DNA of 64,000 bases from Rhodocyclaceae bacterium (GTDB lineage Bacteria; Pseudomonadota; Gammaproteobacteria; Burkholderiales; CAIKXV01): contig JADCHX010000002.1 of assembly GCA_020248265.1 (NCBI GenBank), positions 448,011 through 512,010 on the forward strand. Reading direction: 5' to 3'. Within the stretch, counting starts at the first letter, position 1. Each line of letters starts with the position of its first letter. A program made the translations under genes and the position numbers. This document shows positions 37,750 to 45,781 of this stretch, piece by piece. The notes below the pieces were generated by a model. That model was not told the DNA's origin and searched no databases. It worked only from the letters and a program-made list of their open reading frames with translations.

Positions 37750-38460
37750 ATGAAGCTGTCTCCAGGCATGGAATCCGCCGCGCTGCCATCCATCGTCGTG
37801 CTGATTTCCGGGCGTGGCAGCAATCTGCGCGCGATCGTCGAGTCCGCGCCGCCCTGCCGCATCGCGGCGGTCATCAGCAACCGGCCGGATGCGGGCGGGC
37901 TCGCATTCGCACGCGCGCACGGCATCGCCACCGAGGTGGTCGACCACACCACGTTCGCCGGTGCACCCGACCCGCGCGTCGCGTTCGATACTGCACTGAT
38001 GCAGGCGATCGACCGGCACCGGCCGCAACTGCTGGTGCTCGCCGGCTTCATGCGCATCCTGACCGCTGGCTTCGTCGACCACTACGCCGGGCGGATGATC
38101 AACATCCATCCGTCGCTGCTGCCGGCATATCCCGGCCTGCACACGCATCGGCGCGCGCTCCAGGACGGCGTGCGACTGCACGGCTGCACGGTCCATTTCG
38201 TCACCTCGACGCTGGACAGCGGGCCGATCGTCGTGCAAGCCGCCGTACCGGTCGATGCCGACGACTCCGAGGACACGCTGTCGGCCCGCGTCCTGGAGCA
38301 GGAACACCGGCTGTATCCGCAGGCGCTGCGCTGGTTTGCCGAAGGCCGGCTGCGGATCGACGGCGCAAGGGTGCACGTGCTGCCGTCGCCCGATGCAGAT
38401 ACGGTTGTGGTTGCGGCAGCGAACGATCGCGCGCTGATCGCACCGGCGCTCGACCGGTAG
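37750..38460 (+). CDS. purN: Phosphoribosylglycinamide formyltransferase (folate-dependent)
   Basis: A 236-residue GAR transformylase using 10-formyltetrahydrofolate in step three of purine synthesis. The phosphate-binding loop is VVLISGRGSNLRAI, the catalytic region has MINIHPSLLPAYPGLHTH with the Asn and His residues, and LDSGPIVVQ carries the essential Asp. The C-terminal residues beyond 205 extend slightly past the usual length of about 210. The start is ATG 37750 or 37768 (MESAALPS); both precede the conserved strand. Coupled with purM, ending directly before the first DUF3108 gene. Confidence 0.95.
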   Translation: MKLSPGMESAALPSIVVLISGRGSNLRAIVESAPPCRIAAVISNRPDAGGLAFARAHGIATEVVDHTTFAGAPDPRVAFDTALMQAIDRHRPQLLVLAGFMRILTAGFVDHYAGRMINIHPSLLPAYPGLHTHRRALQDGVRLHGCTVHFVTSTLDSGPIVVQAAVPVDADDSEDTLSARVLEQEHRLYPQALRWFAEGRLRIDGARVHVLPSPDADTVVVAAANDRALIAPALDR

Positions 38461-39252
38461 ATGGCGGCCACCATGGATCGGTACGGTTCCAGGATCTCGA
38501 CCGCCAGACGCGCAGCCCTCGGCTCGGCCTTCGCCAGCCTGGTGCTCGGCACACTTCCGGCTGGCGCGCAGGCTGCCGAGGCCGGGAACGGCCTGCCGGC
38601 ACGACTGGCACTGATCTATTCGCTGCTGCGCAGCGGGCTCGAGATTGCCCGGATCGAGGAAACCTTCGAACGCAGCGGCAATGGCTACCGGCTGCTGAGC
38701 GAAGCACGTGCGGTAGGCCTGGCTGCGCTGCTGGCGCGCGGCCAGGGGTGGCGCCGCGAAAGCCGCGGCACGGTGGCGGCCACCGGGCTGCGACCTGACC
38801 AGTTCACCGACCAGCGCGGTGCGAATCCGCTCCAGCGTGCGCGTTTCGACTGGGCGACGAACCAGATCCGTTTCGATCGTCCCGGCACCGATACCACCGA
38901 GGTCGACGGCGAAGCGCTGCCGCCGGGGACCACCGACCGGTTGAGCTTCCCGTACGCCCTCGCGCAGCGCGCCATGCAACCGCCCGGCTTGCCGGCCGGC
39001 GAATGGGAGGCGCCGATGACCGACGGGCGGCGTGTCACGCGCTACCGGTTCACCGTGTCCGGCCGCGAGACAGTGGCCACGCCGGCCGGGGCCTTCGAAA
39101 CGATCCGGGTGAGCCGGGTGCGCGAGAAGGACGACAACGCAACGGAGGTCTGGCTGGCAGCCGCGCGCGGGATGATCCCGGTGCGCATCCTGGTGACCGA
39201 ACCCGATGGCGCGACGTTCGACCAGGTGCTGGCGCAGATCGGTGGTCAGTGA
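38461..39252 (+). CDS. Exported DUF3108-domain protein
   Basis: A 263-residue predicted periplasmic protein. After a charged start, residues about 20-38 (ALGSAFASLVLGTLPAGAQA) look like a signal peptide. The mature part shows the DUF3108 pattern of beta strands, including TGLRPDQFTDQRG and ARFDWATNQIRF, and a C-terminal segment EVWLAAARGMIPVRILVTEPDG. It is of unknown function; the family lies near purine genes in Betaproteobacteria. The ATG at 38461 immediately follows the purN stop codon, and its stop overlaps the GTG of a related second protein, so all are probably co-transcribed with purM-purN. No catalytic residues are evident. Confidence 0.85.
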   Translation: MAATMDRYGSRISTARRAALGSAFASLVLGTLPAGAQAAEAGNGLPARLALIYSLLRSGLEIARIEETFERSGNGYRLLSEARAVGLAALLARGQGWRRESRGTVAATGLRPDQFTDQRGANPLQRARFDWATNQIRFDRPGTDTTEVDGEALPPGTTDRLSFPYALAQRAMQPPGLPAGEWEAPMTDGRRVTRYRFTVSGRETVATPAGAFETIRVSRVREKDDNATEVWLAAARGMIPVRILVTEPDGATFDQVLAQIGGQ

Positions 39253-40328
39253 ACCGGATGGCCGCCCGGTCTCCCCGGCGCGGATTTGTCTGGGCGCTTG
39301 CCGCATCCCTGGTGTTGCACCTGTTCACCCTGTCCCTGCAGCCCCTGCGCATGGGTGGCCCGACGCAGGAGCCTGCGGTCCCGCTCCCACAGGAGTTGGC
39401 GGTGCGGTTGCTGCCACCGGCGGTCGCAGTCCCGGGCGCACGCGCCCTGCGGTCGCCTGCGCAGGCAACCGCCACCGACCGTGTCGCGCCCCCTGCACCG
39501 GCGCCAGTCCCCGCCACGCGGGCAGGACCCATCGACACCGCGCTGCCTGCGCCGGGCGCCGGACCGGTCGACGCCGCGCCGCTCGCCCAGCCGGGGCACA
39601 CCGCCGCGGCGGTTGCCGATGCTGGCGGCGCGACCGGACCCGCCGCAGGAGAAGCCAGCCCGCCGCCCGGCAGCATCCGGTTCCCGCACAGCGGCCGGCT
39701 CGACTATTCGGTGTCCATCGGTGATCCGCCGACGCCGGTCGGGCGCGCCACCTATGCCTGGGAAGCCAGCGGTGAGGCATACAGGCTCAGCCTGAGTGCC
39801 GAAACCACCGGGCTGGTCGGGCTGCTGCGCCGGGTGCGCGTAGTCCAGACCAGCGAGGGCCGGATCACGCCCGACGGCCTGCGGCCGGATGCCTTCGCCA
39901 TGGACCGCGGACCGAAGTCGCGCAACGAATTCGCGCGATTCGACTGGTCGGCGAAGCAGGTGACCTTCGGCTATCCGGATGCGTTGCAGACCGCCGCCCT
40001 GTACGCCGGCGCGCAGGACACGCTGTCACTGATCCTGCAATTCGCATTCGTGCCCATCGAGCAGGGTCGCCGCGACGTGCTGCTGACCACTGGCCGCAAG
40101 GTCTATGTCCAGGCCTACGAGCGGGTCGCCGAGGAAGTCATCGAGACACCGGCCGGCGGCTGGCGCACGTGGCATCTTCGGCGTGTCCGCGCGCAACCGG
40201 GCGACGAGGGCTACGATATGTGGCTGGCGACCGATCGTCCGTACCTGCCGGTGCGCATCCGGTGGACCGACCGCAACGGACGCACGATGAACGCGACCCT
40301 CGACACGGTACGCCTCGCGCAGGACTGA
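39249..40328 (+). CDS. Membrane-anchored DUF3108-domain protein with Pro/Ala linker
   Basis: A 359-residue paralogue of the preceding gene. It has an N-terminal transmembrane helix (about 11-29, GFVWALAASLVLHLFTLSLQ), a long Pro/Ala-rich segment (about 40-140), and a C-terminal DUF3108 domain (about 145-355). The C-domain reads TPDGLRPDAFAMDRG and ARFDWSAKQVTFGYPD, aligning clearly with the first protein, and ends with MWLATDRPYLPVRIRWTDRNGR. The architecture (single helix plus extended linker plus domain) resembles TonB-like envelope-spanning proteins. GTG 39249 overlaps the previous stop (GTGA); the longer frame upstream is shadow. Function unknown. Confidence 0.85.
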   Translation: MNRMAARSPRRGFVWALAASLVLHLFTLSLQPLRMGGPTQEPAVPLPQELAVRLLPPAVAVPGARALRSPAQATATDRVAPPAPAPVPATRAGPIDTALPAPGAGPVDAAPLAQPGHTAAAVADAGGATGPAAGEASPPPGSIRFPHSGRLDYSVSIGDPPTPVGRATYAWEASGEAYRLSLSAETTGLVGLLRRVRVVQTSEGRITPDGLRPDAFAMDRGPKSRNEFARFDWSAKQVTFGYPDALQTAALYAGAQDTLSLILQFAFVPIEQGRRDVLLTTGRKVYVQAYERVAEEVIETPAGGWRTWHLRRVRAQPGDEGYDMWLATDRPYLPVRIRWTDRNGRTMNATLDTVRLAQD

Positions 40329-40409
40329 TCCCGCGCCGCAACCCTTCTTCCGGGGCAACTGCTCCGCCCTTTCCCCTGCCCGCGACCGGCCACCGCCGCC
40401 CCTGCCACG

Positions 40410-41801
40410 ATGGATGCACTGCCCTCCCCCAACCCGCTGCGGATCGATGCCGCCACCCAGGCCGTCGGCCTGGCCTCTGCGTTCACGATGCCGGCCGACC
40501 AGGTACTGCACCAGTTCTTCCGTGCCCGGCGCGAACTGGGCCCGCTCGACCGGGCCTTCGCCGCCGAGGTGATGTACGCAGTGCTGCGCCGCTGGCGTAC
40601 GCTGAATGCGCGGGCGAGCATGCCCGGCCCGGCGCCGGCTGGCGCGGCCGCCCCCGCGATCGACGCCTCGACCTTCGCGAAGCTGGACGGCGCCGCGCTG
40701 GTGCCGGACCCCGCGGCCCCGGCGGGTGCCGACGCCCGCGCGCCGACACCGCGCCGGCTGGTGCTGGTCGCACTGACATCGGTATTCGGCCTGTCGGCGC
40801 GCGCACTGGAACCGGCGATCGGCCGCAACGACAGCGAATGGCTGGCCGCCACCCATGCGCTGGATGCGTCCACGCTGTCACCGGCGACCGTCCTCGATGT
40901 TCCCGACTGGCTGTACCAGCGCCTGTGCGCCCGCTTCGGCGCAACCGAGACGGCAACCCTGGTCGGCGCGCTGAACCAGCCGGCGCCGCTCGACCTGCGC
41001 ATCAATCCCGCGAAGGTCGAGCGCACCGGGGCGATCGCCCAGCTGAAGGCGCGCGGCATCGTCGCCCGGGAGACGCCGTACTCGCCGTTCGGATTGCGCA
41101 TCGACGGTCGCCCGACGCTCGGGCGCGACCCGCTTTACGACCAGGGCGCGGTCGAAGTGCAGGACGAAGGCAGCCAGCTGCTCGCCCAGCTGGTGGCACC
41201 GAAGCGGCGCGAGATGATCGTCGACTTCTGTGCCGGCGCCGGCGGCAAGACCCTGGCGCTCGGCGTGCTGATGCAGTCGACCGGGCGCCTGTACGCGTTC
41301 GACGTCTCGGCGAAGCGCCTCAAGGCCTTCGAGCCGCGGCTCAAGCGCAGCGGCCTGTCGAACGTACATCCGCAGCTGCTGTCGAACGAATCCGATGCCC
41401 GGGTCAAGCGGCTGGCCGGCAAGATCGACCGGGTGCTGGTCGATGCGCCCTGCACCGGCCTGGGCACGCTGCGCCGCAACCCGGACATGAAGTGGCGCCA
41501 GCCGGAATCGGCCGTGGCGGAGATGGCCGCGAAGCAGTCCGCCATCCTGGCCAGTGCAGCACGCCTGCTGAAGCCGGGCGGCCGGCTGGTCTATGCGACC
41601 TGCAGCCTGCTCGACGAGGAGAATCGCGCGGTGGTCGAAGCCTTCCTTGCCGCGAACCCGGCATTCTCGCTGCGGCCGGCGAGCGAGGTACTGGCCGGGC
41701 TGGGCATCGCGCTCGACACCGGGCCGTACCTCGAGATGCTGCCGCACCGGCATGGCACCGACGGCTTCTTCGCGGCGGTGCTGGAACGGGCGAAGGCCTG
41801 A
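40410..41801 (+). CDS. RsmB/NOP-family RNA cytosine-C5 methyltransferase
   Basis: A 463-residue SAM-dependent methyltransferase. The motif I region is IVDFCAGAGGKTLALG, the catalytic Cys motif is VDAPCTGLGTLRRNPDMKW, and the second conserved Cys is in VYATCSLLDEENRAVV; together they identify an m5C RNA methyltransferase of the RsmB class. The N-terminal part (about 1-180) contains a helical region resembling NusB/RsmB but includes an Ala/Pro-rich insertion (about 70-110), and the usual RsmB RNA-recognition N-terminus is divergent. Its position, 81 bases after the second DUF3108 gene, may mean a separate promoter. Exact rRNA target not predictable. Confidence 0.88.
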   Translation: MDALPSPNPLRIDAATQAVGLASAFTMPADQVLHQFFRARRELGPLDRAFAAEVMYAVLRRWRTLNARASMPGPAPAGAAAPAIDASTFAKLDGAALVPDPAAPAGADARAPTPRRLVLVALTSVFGLSARALEPAIGRNDSEWLAATHALDASTLSPATVLDVPDWLYQRLCARFGATETATLVGALNQPAPLDLRINPAKVERTGAIAQLKARGIVARETPYSPFGLRIDGRPTLGRDPLYDQGAVEVQDEGSQLLAQLVAPKRREMIVDFCAGAGGKTLALGVLMQSTGRLYAFDVSAKRLKAFEPRLKRSGLSNVHPQLLSNESDARVKRLAGKIDRVLVDAPCTGLGTLRRNPDMKWRQPESAVAEMAAKQSAILASAARLLKPGGRLVYATCSLLDEENRAVVEAFLAANPAFSLRPASEVLAGLGIALDTGPYLEMLPHRHGTDGFFAAVLERAKA

Positions 41802-41809
41802 ACGCGGCG

Positions 41810-42418
41810 ATGCATCCGCGCGCGCGCAAGACGGGCGTGCCGGCGCTCCTGGGCTGCCTGCTGTCGGCCACCCTGGCCTGGCCGGTCGCTGCGGCAGACG
41901 GGCATGCAGTGCACGGCCAGTCGCGGCTGTTCGCTGCGACCGGTACGGTGCAGGTCGCCTTCACCCCGGGCGACCCGGTGGACGAGATCCTGATCGGCGT
42001 GATCGGGCAGGCCAGGCAGCAGGTACTGGTCCAGGCATTCAGCTTCACGCACAAACGCATCGCGCGCGCGCTGGTCGATGCGCACCGGCGCGGCGTGCAT
42101 GTCGAGGTACTGGCAGACGACCGGCAGGATCGACTGCTCGAGGGCAGCGTGCTGGCGGACCTCGCGCGCAATGGTGTCGCCGTGTGGCTGGACCCGCAGC
42201 AGTCGAGCGCGCACAACAAGGTGATGATCGTGGATGCCGGCACCCCGGCGGCCGTGCTGGTCACCGGCAGCTACAACTTCACCTATGCCGCCCAGCGCAG
42301 GAATGCCGAGAATGTGCTGGTCATGCGCGGGAACCCGGACCTCGCCGCAGCGTTCGCCGCCAACTGGCAGCGGCTGCGCGTCCACGCGCGGACATACCGG
42401 CAGCCAGGCAGCCGGTGA
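41810..42418 (+). CDS. Secreted phospholipase D-family endonuclease-like protein
   Basis: A 202-residue protein with a signal peptide (ALLGCLLSATLAWPVAAADG, cleaved near 31-32). One HKD motif, HNKVMIVD followed by VLVTGSYNFT, places it with small single-HKD PLD enzymes such as the plasmid-encoded nuclease Nuc, which work as dimers. The rest (VDEILIGVIGQARQQVLVQAFSFTH, a typical strand-helix start) is normal for the family. It begins 8 bases after the methyltransferase stop and is likely part of its operon. As an exported nuclease it may degrade periplasmic DNA. Confidence 0.87.
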   Translation: MHPRARKTGVPALLGCLLSATLAWPVAAADGHAVHGQSRLFAATGTVQVAFTPGDPVDEILIGVIGQARQQVLVQAFSFTHKRIARALVDAHRRGVHVEVLADDRQDRLLEGSVLADLARNGVAVWLDPQQSSAHNKVMIVDAGTPAAVLVTGSYNFTYAAQRRNAENVLVMRGNPDLAAAFAANWQRLRVHARTYRQPGSR

Positions 42419-42435
42419 CGCAAGGCATGCCGCGG

Positions 42436-42489
42436 TTGCGACCCGATCCCCGCCCGCCTAAAATGACCGGACAAAAGGTACGGACAAAT
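42436..42489 (+). promoter_or_regulatory. Promoter and putative GntR operator of the first Bug gene
   Basis: TTGCGA (42436-42441), a 17-base spacer and TAAAAT (42459-42464) form a good sigma-70 promoter. Directly downstream lies AATGACCGGACAAA, an imperfect inverted repeat centred at 42468/42469. CCGGACAAAA (42467-42476) is followed 13 bases on by a second GGACAAA (42482-42488). CCGGACAAAA is identical to a sequence in the perfect palindrome near the GntR gene (53529-53538). The position, just after the -10, would allow repression by blocking polymerase. This is inference from sequence; the binding protein is not shown. Confidence 0.6.
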
Positions 42490-42554
42490 CGCCGATGCCA
42501 GCGAACAGAACCGCGACGCACAGCGTCCATCCCACCGCCCGGAGGAAACCCCGA

Positions 42555-43550
42555 ATGACACAGCCGCACCCAGCAGCGCTTTGCCTGATGTCCGTCCTCG
42601 CGGCTGCGCCCGCCGCCTGCGCGCTCGCGCAGCCGGCCGCAGGCTGGCCGGTGAAACCGGTGCGGATGGTGATTCCCTGGCCGCCTGGCGGCGGTGCCGA
42701 CATCGTCGGCCGCATCCTCGCCGAACCGCTCGGGCAGGCGCTCGGCCAGCAACTGGTGGTAGAGAACCGAGGCGGATCGAACGGCGTGATCGGGGCCGAG
42801 GCCGTGGCCCGCGCCGCCCCGGACGGCTACACGATCATGTTCCACAGCGTGACCTCGCACATGCTGAATCCGTCCTTCTTCGCGAAGCTGCCCTACGACA
42901 CCTTCACCGACTTCGCGCCGGTCGGGCTGGTCGCCGAGGTCCCGCTGGCAATCGTGGTCAACCCGGTGCTGCCGGTGAAGACGCTGCCGGACCTGATCGC
43001 CCTCGCGCGCAAGAACCCCGGCCAGCTGTCGTTCGCCTCGTTCGGCGCAGGCAGCATCAGCCAGCTTGCAGGCGAACTGTTCAACCGCCAGTTCGGCCTG
43101 AAGATGACGCATATTCCCTACAAGGGCGGCGGGCCGGCGTTGATCGACACGCTCGGTGGCCATGTACCGATCTACTTTTCCGGCATCGGCACCTCGCTGC
43201 CGCAGTTGCGCGCCGGCAAGCTGCGCGCGCTGGGCGTCACGACCGCCACGCGCTCGAAGCTGCTGCCGGACGTGCCGACGGTGGACGAGGCCGCAGGCAG
43301 CAAGGGCTACGAAGCCTCGGTGATGTTCGGGCTGTTCGCTCCGGCGAAGACACCACCGGCGATCGTTGCCCGGCTCAACGCCGAAACGGTGCGCCTGCTC
43401 GAGTCGGCCGACTTCCAGAACCGGCTGGCGAACAACGGCGGATCCGATCGCGCGACCGCGACCTCGCCACAGGAGATGCTCGACTACATGAAGGTCAACA
43501 CCCCGCGCTGGGCTGCGCTGGTGAAGGAAATCGGTGCGCGAATTGACTGA
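42555..43550 (+). CDS. Tripartite tricarboxylate transporter substrate-binding (Bug) protein 1
   Basis: A 331-residue Bug/TctC-type periplasmic receptor. The signal peptide is MTQPHPAALCLMSVLAAAPAACALA, cleaved near Ala25. The mature protein has the Bug motifs WPVKPVRMVIPWPPGGGADIVGR, ENRGGSNGVIGAEAVARAAPDGYTI, and YKGGGPALIDTLGGHVPIYF. A strong ribosome-binding site, GGAGGA, lies eight bases before ATG 42555. No TctA/TctB membrane subunits are in the window, so it is an orphan receptor that may serve a transporter elsewhere. It heads the putative regulon and is about as close to the third Bug protein as a recent paralogue. The ligand is probably a carboxylate. Confidence 0.93.
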   Translation: MTQPHPAALCLMSVLAAAPAACALAQPAAGWPVKPVRMVIPWPPGGGADIVGRILAEPLGQALGQQLVVENRGGSNGVIGAEAVARAAPDGYTIMFHSVTSHMLNPSFFAKLPYDTFTDFAPVGLVAEVPLAIVVNPVLPVKTLPDLIALARKNPGQLSFASFGAGSISQLAGELFNRQFGLKMTHIPYKGGGPALIDTLGGHVPIYFSGIGTSLPQLRAGKLRALGVTTATRSKLLPDVPTVDEAAGSKGYEASVMFGLFAPAKTPPAIVARLNAETVRLLESADFQNRLANNGGSDRATATSPQEMLDYMKVNTPRWAALVKEIGARID

Positions 43551-43551
43551 C

Positions 43552-44565
43552 ATGATCCGCCCGACCCCCACGACGTCGCTGCGGCCGAAGCGATCGGCGC
43601 ACAGGTACCAGTTCGCACTCGCCACGGCAGCCCTGCTGCTGCCGGCCTTGCCGGCGTTGGCGCAGGCCTGGCCGGCGAAGCCGGTGCGCTGGATCGCGCC
43701 CTACCCGCCCGGCGGCTCGTCCGACCTGGTCGCGCGTGCGCTGGGCAACCGCCTCGCCGAACAGCTCGGGCAGCCGGTGCTGATCGACAACCGTCCGGGC
43801 GCCGGCGGCAGCCTGGGCACCGAGATCGCGGCGCGTTCGGCGCCAGACGGCTATACGCTGCTGCTGGCCAACATCGCGCCGCTGGCGATCAATCCGCACA
43901 TCTACCCGAAGCTCGGCTACGACGTAATGCGCGACTTCGAAGCCGTCACGCTGCTCGCCACCGGACCGACGCTGCTGGTGGTCGGCCCGTCGCTGCCCGT
44001 GAAGAACGTGCAGGAGCTGATCGCGCTGGCGAAATCGAAACCGGGTGCCATCAAGTACGGCACCGGCGGCAGCGGCACGCCGGCCCATCTGACCACCGAG
44101 TTGCTGCGGCTGATGACCGGCATCGAATTGCTGCACGTGCCTTACAAGGGCACCGGACAGTCGGTCACCGACCTGCTCGGCGGACAGATCGATTTCGTGT
44201 TCGCCAGCCCGCCGGTGGCGGCCGCGCATGTGAAGAGCGGCAAGCTGCGTGCGCTCGCCGCCTCCAGTGCGAAACGCACGCCTCTTGCTCCGGACGTGCC
44301 AACGGTCGCCGAGAGCGGCGTGCCCGGCTTCGACATGGTGACCTGGTGGGGCGCCGTAGTCCCGGCGAAGACGCCGGCGCCGATCATCGACCGCCTGAAC
44401 GCCACGCTGCGCAAGTCGCTGGAGTACGCCGACACCCTGGAGCGCTTCGCGGCACTGGGCATCGACGTGCAGTCGAGCACGCCTGCCGCGTTCCGCGCCT
44501 TCATGGCGGCTGAACTCGCCCGCTACGCAAAGCTGTCGAAGCAGGTCGGGCTGAAGAACGAATGA
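43552..44565 (+). CDS. Tripartite tricarboxylate transporter substrate-binding (Bug) protein 2
   Basis: A 337-residue Bug-family receptor. Charged N-terminus, then a hydrophobic signal core FALATAALLLPALPALAQA ending near Ala38. Motifs: WPAKPVRWIAPYPPGGSSDLVAR, DNRPGAGGSLGTEIAARSAPDGYTL and YKGTGQSVTDLLGGQIDFVF. These segments differ more from Bug 1 and 3 than those do from each other, so a different ligand is likely. The start ATG lies one base after the Bug 1 stop codon, so the two are translationally coupled. It probably also delivers a carboxylate in the periplasm. Confidence 0.93.
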   Translation: MIRPTPTTSLRPKRSAHRYQFALATAALLLPALPALAQAWPAKPVRWIAPYPPGGSSDLVARALGNRLAEQLGQPVLIDNRPGAGGSLGTEIAARSAPDGYTLLLANIAPLAINPHIYPKLGYDVMRDFEAVTLLATGPTLLVVGPSLPVKNVQELIALAKSKPGAIKYGTGGSGTPAHLTTELLRLMTGIELLHVPYKGTGQSVTDLLGGQIDFVFASPPVAAAHVKSGKLRALAASSAKRTPLAPDVPTVAESGVPGFDMVTWWGAVVPAKTPAPIIDRLNATLRKSLEYADTLERFAALGIDVQSSTPAAFRAFMAAELARYAKLSKQVGLKNE

Positions 44566-44649
44566 AGCGGCCTCCACGCTTGTGCATCCGCCGCCCGTAC
44601 GGGGGCAATACTCCCTGTTGTGAATCCACTTCATGAGGCAGCTTCCCAG

Positions 44650-45639
44650 ATGCGTCGAATGATCCGTGCCGCAATCTCCGCCTGCGTCATCGGCAGCCTT
44701 TTCGCCCTGCAGTTGCCCGTGATGGCACAGACTCAGTGGCCGGCCAAACCGGTACGCATGGTCATCCCTTGGCCGCCCGGGGGCGGCACCGACATTCTCG
44801 GGCGGCTGTTCGCCGAACCGCTGGCGCAGGCGCTCGGCCAGCCAATCGTCATCGAGAATCGCGGGGGATCCAACGGACTGATCGGTGCCGAGGCTGTGGC
44901 GCGTGCGGCGCCCGACGGCTACACGATCATGTTCCACAGCGTGACGTCCCACATCCTGAACCCTGCTTTCTACCCGAAGCTGCCCTACGACACGCTGGGT
45001 GATTTCCAGTCGATCTCGCTGGTCGGAGACGTGCCACTGGTCATTCTGGCAAATCCAGCGTTGCCCGTGCGCAACCTCAGGGAACTGGTCACGCTGGTCA
45101 AGCAGCAGCCGGGCAAGATGTCATACGCGTCCTTCGGCATCGGCAGCATGAGCCATCTCGGCGGCGCACTGCTGATGGAGATGCTGGGTCTGAAGATGAT
45201 CCACGTGCCGTACAAGGGCGGGGGGCCGGCGATGACCGACCTGATCGGAGGACACGTCCCGCTGTTCTTCGCCAGTTCCGCCACGGCACCGGAGCCGGTC
45301 AAGGCAGGCAGGGCGCGCGCGCTGGCCATCGCCTCGGCCTCGCGCAGCCCGCTGCTGCCCACCGTTCCTTCGGTCAATGAAGCGCTGGGAATCAAGGGCT
45401 ACGAGGCGACGATCATGTACGGCGTGTTCACGCCGGCGAGGGTTTCCCCGGATATCGTGCGGCGGCTCAGCGAGGTCACCGGCAAGGTCCTGCGCGCGCC
45501 CGATATCGTCGCCCGCCTGCAGGCGCAGGGCATGGCAGCCCCCGCCCCCGGGACGCCGGAGCAGATGACCGCCTACATCAAGGAAAACCTGCCGCTCTGG
45601 GCGAAGGTGATCCGCGAGGCCAATATCCGTATCGACTAG
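44650..45639 (+). CDS. Tripartite tricarboxylate transporter substrate-binding (Bug) protein 3
   Basis: A 329-residue Bug-family receptor with a signal peptide (AAISACVIGSLFALQLPVMAQ). Segments such as KPVRMVIPWPPGGGTD, ENRGGSNGLIGAEAVARA and APDGYTIMFHSVTSH are almost identical to those of Bug 1, two genes upstream, which suggests a recent duplication. ATG 44650 was chosen; the GTG at 44620 would give a longer, less signal-like start. It is 84 bases downstream of Bug 2, and that gap has a CCCGTACGGG palindrome (44594-44603), so it could be independently controlled. The ligand is unknown. Confidence 0.92.
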   Translation: MRRMIRAAISACVIGSLFALQLPVMAQTQWPAKPVRMVIPWPPGGGTDILGRLFAEPLAQALGQPIVIENRGGSNGLIGAEAVARAAPDGYTIMFHSVTSHILNPAFYPKLPYDTLGDFQSISLVGDVPLVILANPALPVRNLRELVTLVKQQPGKMSYASFGIGSMSHLGGALLMEMLGLKMIHVPYKGGGPAMTDLIGGHVPLFFASSATAPEPVKAGRARALAIASASRSPLLPTVPSVNEALGIKGYEATIMYGVFTPARVSPDIVRRLSEVTGKVLRAPDIVARLQAQGMAAPAPGTPEQMTAYIKENLPLWAKVIREANIRID

Positions 45640-45781
45640 CGTCCGCAACGAGACGACAGGTTTCGCACCAACGCGCGGATTTGCGCCGCAGCTTCCGCAC
45701 GATTCTTGCGTTACCTTTCCGGCAGGTCCACCGGGTTCCATCACAGCACGCGCCAGACGCGCACGAAAGGAAGACGTACAA

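Noticed and set aside
44594-44603. CCCGTACGGG palindrome before the third Bug gene as a further GntR site
   Set aside because: The core differs from CCGGACA. It could be another regulator's site, but the evidence is only ten self-complementary bases.
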